From NCBI RefSeq assembly GCF_014649915.1, contig NZ_BMTY01000001.1:403172-467171 (forward strand): DNA of 64,000 bases, read 5' to 3'. Made by a program: the position numbers and the translations under genes. Source of the DNA: Streptomyces toxytricini. Lineage in GTDB: Bacteria > Actinomycetota > Actinomycetes > Streptomycetales > Streptomycetaceae. This document shows, piece after piece, positions 62,923-64,000 of the stretch; the stretch's first letter is position 1; each line of letters starts with the position of its first letter. The notes beneath the pieces are model-generated. The model saw nothing but the letters and a program-made list of their open reading frames with translations, did no database searches and was not told the DNA's origin.

Positions 62923-63540
62923 ATGACACCTGGTCCCGCCGACCCGGAAGCCGACGAGCTCCCCGCGGTAGCCCCGCAGCTGCGCGAACTGCGCCGCCGC
63001 TCCGGGCTGACCCTGGAGGCCGCCGCCGCGCGGGCGCGGCTCTCGCCCGCCCACCTGTCCCGCCTGGAGACGGGCCGCCGCCGGCCCTCGCTGCCGCTGC
63101 TGCTGGGCCTCGCCCGCACGTACGGTACGACGGTCTCGGAACTGCTCGGCGAGACCGCGGCCGTGCCCGACCCCATCGTACGCGCGGGCGGTCCGGGCGC
63201 CCGCGAGGCCGACGGGTGGACGTACTGGCGGGCCGGCGGCTCCGGCCGCGGCATGCAGGCGCTGCGCGTGCACGTCCCGCACGGCCGCAGCCAGGGCGAG
63301 CTGGTCCGCGTCCACCCCGGCGAGGAGTGGCTGTACGTCCTCGGGGGCCGGCTGCGGCTGCACCTGGGCGAGGCCGAGTACCTGCTGGACCCGGGCGACA
63401 GCGCTCACTTCGACTCACTGACCCCGCACCGCATCGCGGCCGCCACCGCCGGCGGCGCCGAGCTGCTCTTCGTCCACACCCTGCTGCAGAGCAGCCTCGC
63501 CGGGATGTGCCTGGGCGGCGGCGCGACCAACCACCCCTGA
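62923..63540 (+). CDS. XRE family regulator with cupin sensor domain
   Basis: Protein of 205 residues. The N-terminal HTH (LRRRSGLTLEAAAARARLSPAHLSRLETGRRRPSLPLL, about 24-61) is of the XRE type and the C-terminal part (about 105-190) is a cupin: HPGEEWLYVLGGRLRLHLG and LDPGDSAHFDSLTPHRI hold the ligand or metal side chains. Such regulators control amino-acid, polyamine or aldehyde metabolism genes. It is followed by a 40-residue membrane-protein gene, a pairing common in Streptomyces. A nested dyad operator lies upstream. Confidence 0.88.
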   Translation: MTPGPADPEADELPAVAPQLRELRRRSGLTLEAAAARARLSPAHLSRLETGRRRPSLPLLLGLARTYGTTVSELLGETAAVPDPIVRAGGPGAREADGWTYWRAGGSGRGMQALRVHVPHGRSQGELVRVHPGEEWLYVLGGRLRLHLGEAEYLLDPGDSAHFDSLTPHRIAAATAGGAELLFVHTLLQSSLAGMCLGGGATNHP

Positions 63541-63588
63541 CCAAAGCCCATGCAAAGCCAGAGCCAGAGCCAAGGAGCCCCCCGACCC

Positions 63589-63711
63589 ATGCGCCAGCAG
63601 TTCAAGTTCCCGCGCGGCCTGCTGATCCGGCTGATCGCGTACCTCTTCGTCGGCCACCTCTTCGCCTTCTTCGTCTACCTCCTCTTCCTGCTCGGCGGGC
63701 AGAACCAGTAG
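63589..63711 (+). CDS. DUF6126-like small membrane protein
   Basis: Protein of 40 residues: MRQQFKFPRGLLIRLIAYLF continues into VGHLFAFFVYLLFLLGG, one membrane helix with a basic N-terminus and the tail QNQ. AAGGAG 11 nt upstream supports ATG 63589; an in-frame ATG at 63550 would add 13 Gln/Ser-rich residues. It lies 48 bp behind the XRE-cupin gene and is probably cotranscribed. Proteins of this kind (DUF6126) are frequent beside XRE regulators; function unknown. Confidence 0.75.
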   Translation: MRQQFKFPRGLLIRLIAYLFVGHLFAFFVYLLFLLGGQNQ

Positions 63712-63775
63712 GACCCCGCGCGGCCGTCCGCGCACGGCTCTGGGAACCTCCGGGCCGCGCCGCTACCCTCCGCGC

Positions 63776-64000
63776 ATGATTCCCACGGTTGTCTGGGGCA
63801 CCGGCAACGTCGGCCGTCTGGCCATCCGCGCCGTCGAGGCCCATCCGGCGCTGCGCCTGGCCGGCGTCATCGTCCACCATCCCGACAAGGTCGGCCGCGA
63901 CGCGGGGCGGTTGTCCGGGCTCGACCGCGACACCGGCATCACGGCCACCGACGACGTCGCGGCGGTCCTGGCCGCACGGCCTCGGGCCGTGGTCTACGCG
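63776..64000 (+). CDS. dihydrodipicolinate reductase-like NAD(P)-binding protein, 5' part
   Basis: The first 75 codons run to the window edge. VVWGTGNVGRLAIRAVEAHP is a Rossmann GxGxxG with a following HHPDKVGRDAG, as in DapB-like dehydrogenases found widely in actinomycetes (often annotated as amine or diaminopimelate dehydrogenase-like). Substrate cannot be judged from this part. Confidence 0.75.
   Translation, partial: MIPTVVWGTGNVGRLAIRAVEAHPALRLAGVIVHHPDKVGRDAGRLSGLDRDTGITATDDVAAVLAARPRAVVYA

Overview
The window is chromosomal DNA from a high-GC actinomycete, almost certainly a Streptomyces. The support is the extreme third-position GC, frequent GTG starts with 4-bp stop/start overlaps, a chaplin, two MelC1/MelC2 tyrosinase operons, a mycothiol-dependent formaldehyde dehydrogenase, a LysM transglycosylase-type protein, TerD and DUF3040 proteins. 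No rRNA, IS element, prophage or CRISPR array was seen. There is one standard tRNA-Trp and two divergent tRNA-like genes that share arms with each other.

Layout. 1-3046: end of a GH20 hexosaminidase, a DUF3040 membrane protein, a secreted endonuclease and an orphan amino-acid-binding lipoprotein. 3402-9621: a degenerate tRNA-like gene, then four tightly coupled genes (LRR protein, ankyrin protein, MoxR ATPase, metallopeptidase-like VWA protein) followed by a TerD gene. 9661-13071: a TetR gene with a three-site operator array, divergent from a PAP2-like / EamA-like / Ser-repeat protein operon, then a GlsB-type protein. 13172-18332: PNGase A-like secreted protein, Ser/Thr kinase, squalene/phytoene synthase-like protein and LysM protein. 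18736-24003: DapA-like/LysR pair, MscR-like dehydrogenase, S1C protease, PIG-L deacetylase. 24138-27411: quinone oxidoreductase plus two acyl-CoA dehydrogenases under a palindrome-controlled promoter.

27488-33731: GNAT, tyrosinase operon 1, chaplin, small secreted protein, two esterases, GNAT. 34194-38068: MFS transporter, FhuF-like 2Fe-2S protein, secreted subtilase. 38294-42188: DctA carrier divergent from its probable two-component system. 42143-45044: tyrosinase operon 2 and glutamate decarboxylase. 45198-48770: a sigma factor fused through a zinc-finger-like motif and a membrane helix to an extracellular CAP domain, a DUF6745 gene and a small partner. 48937-54141: a complete STM4015-4014-4013-4012-4011 operon (LRR, ATP-grasp-like, sulfatase-like, two radical SAM proteins), conserved but of unknown function.

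54328-64000: tRNA-Trp, APH(3'')-type streptomycin phosphotransferase, aldo-keto reductase, second tRNA-Trp-like gene, an ABC exporter whose ATPase is fused to a secreted alpha/beta hydrolase, a 900-bp non-coding stretch with ~93-bp periodic repeats and a duplicated ligase fragment, ATP-dependent DNA ligase, an XRE-cupin regulator with a nested dyad operator, a 40-residue membrane protein and the start of a DapB-like gene. The best candidates for undescribed biology are the LRR-ankyrin-MoxR-VWA(-TerD) cassette, the STM4011-4015 operon, the sigma-CAP fusion and the tRNA-like pair.
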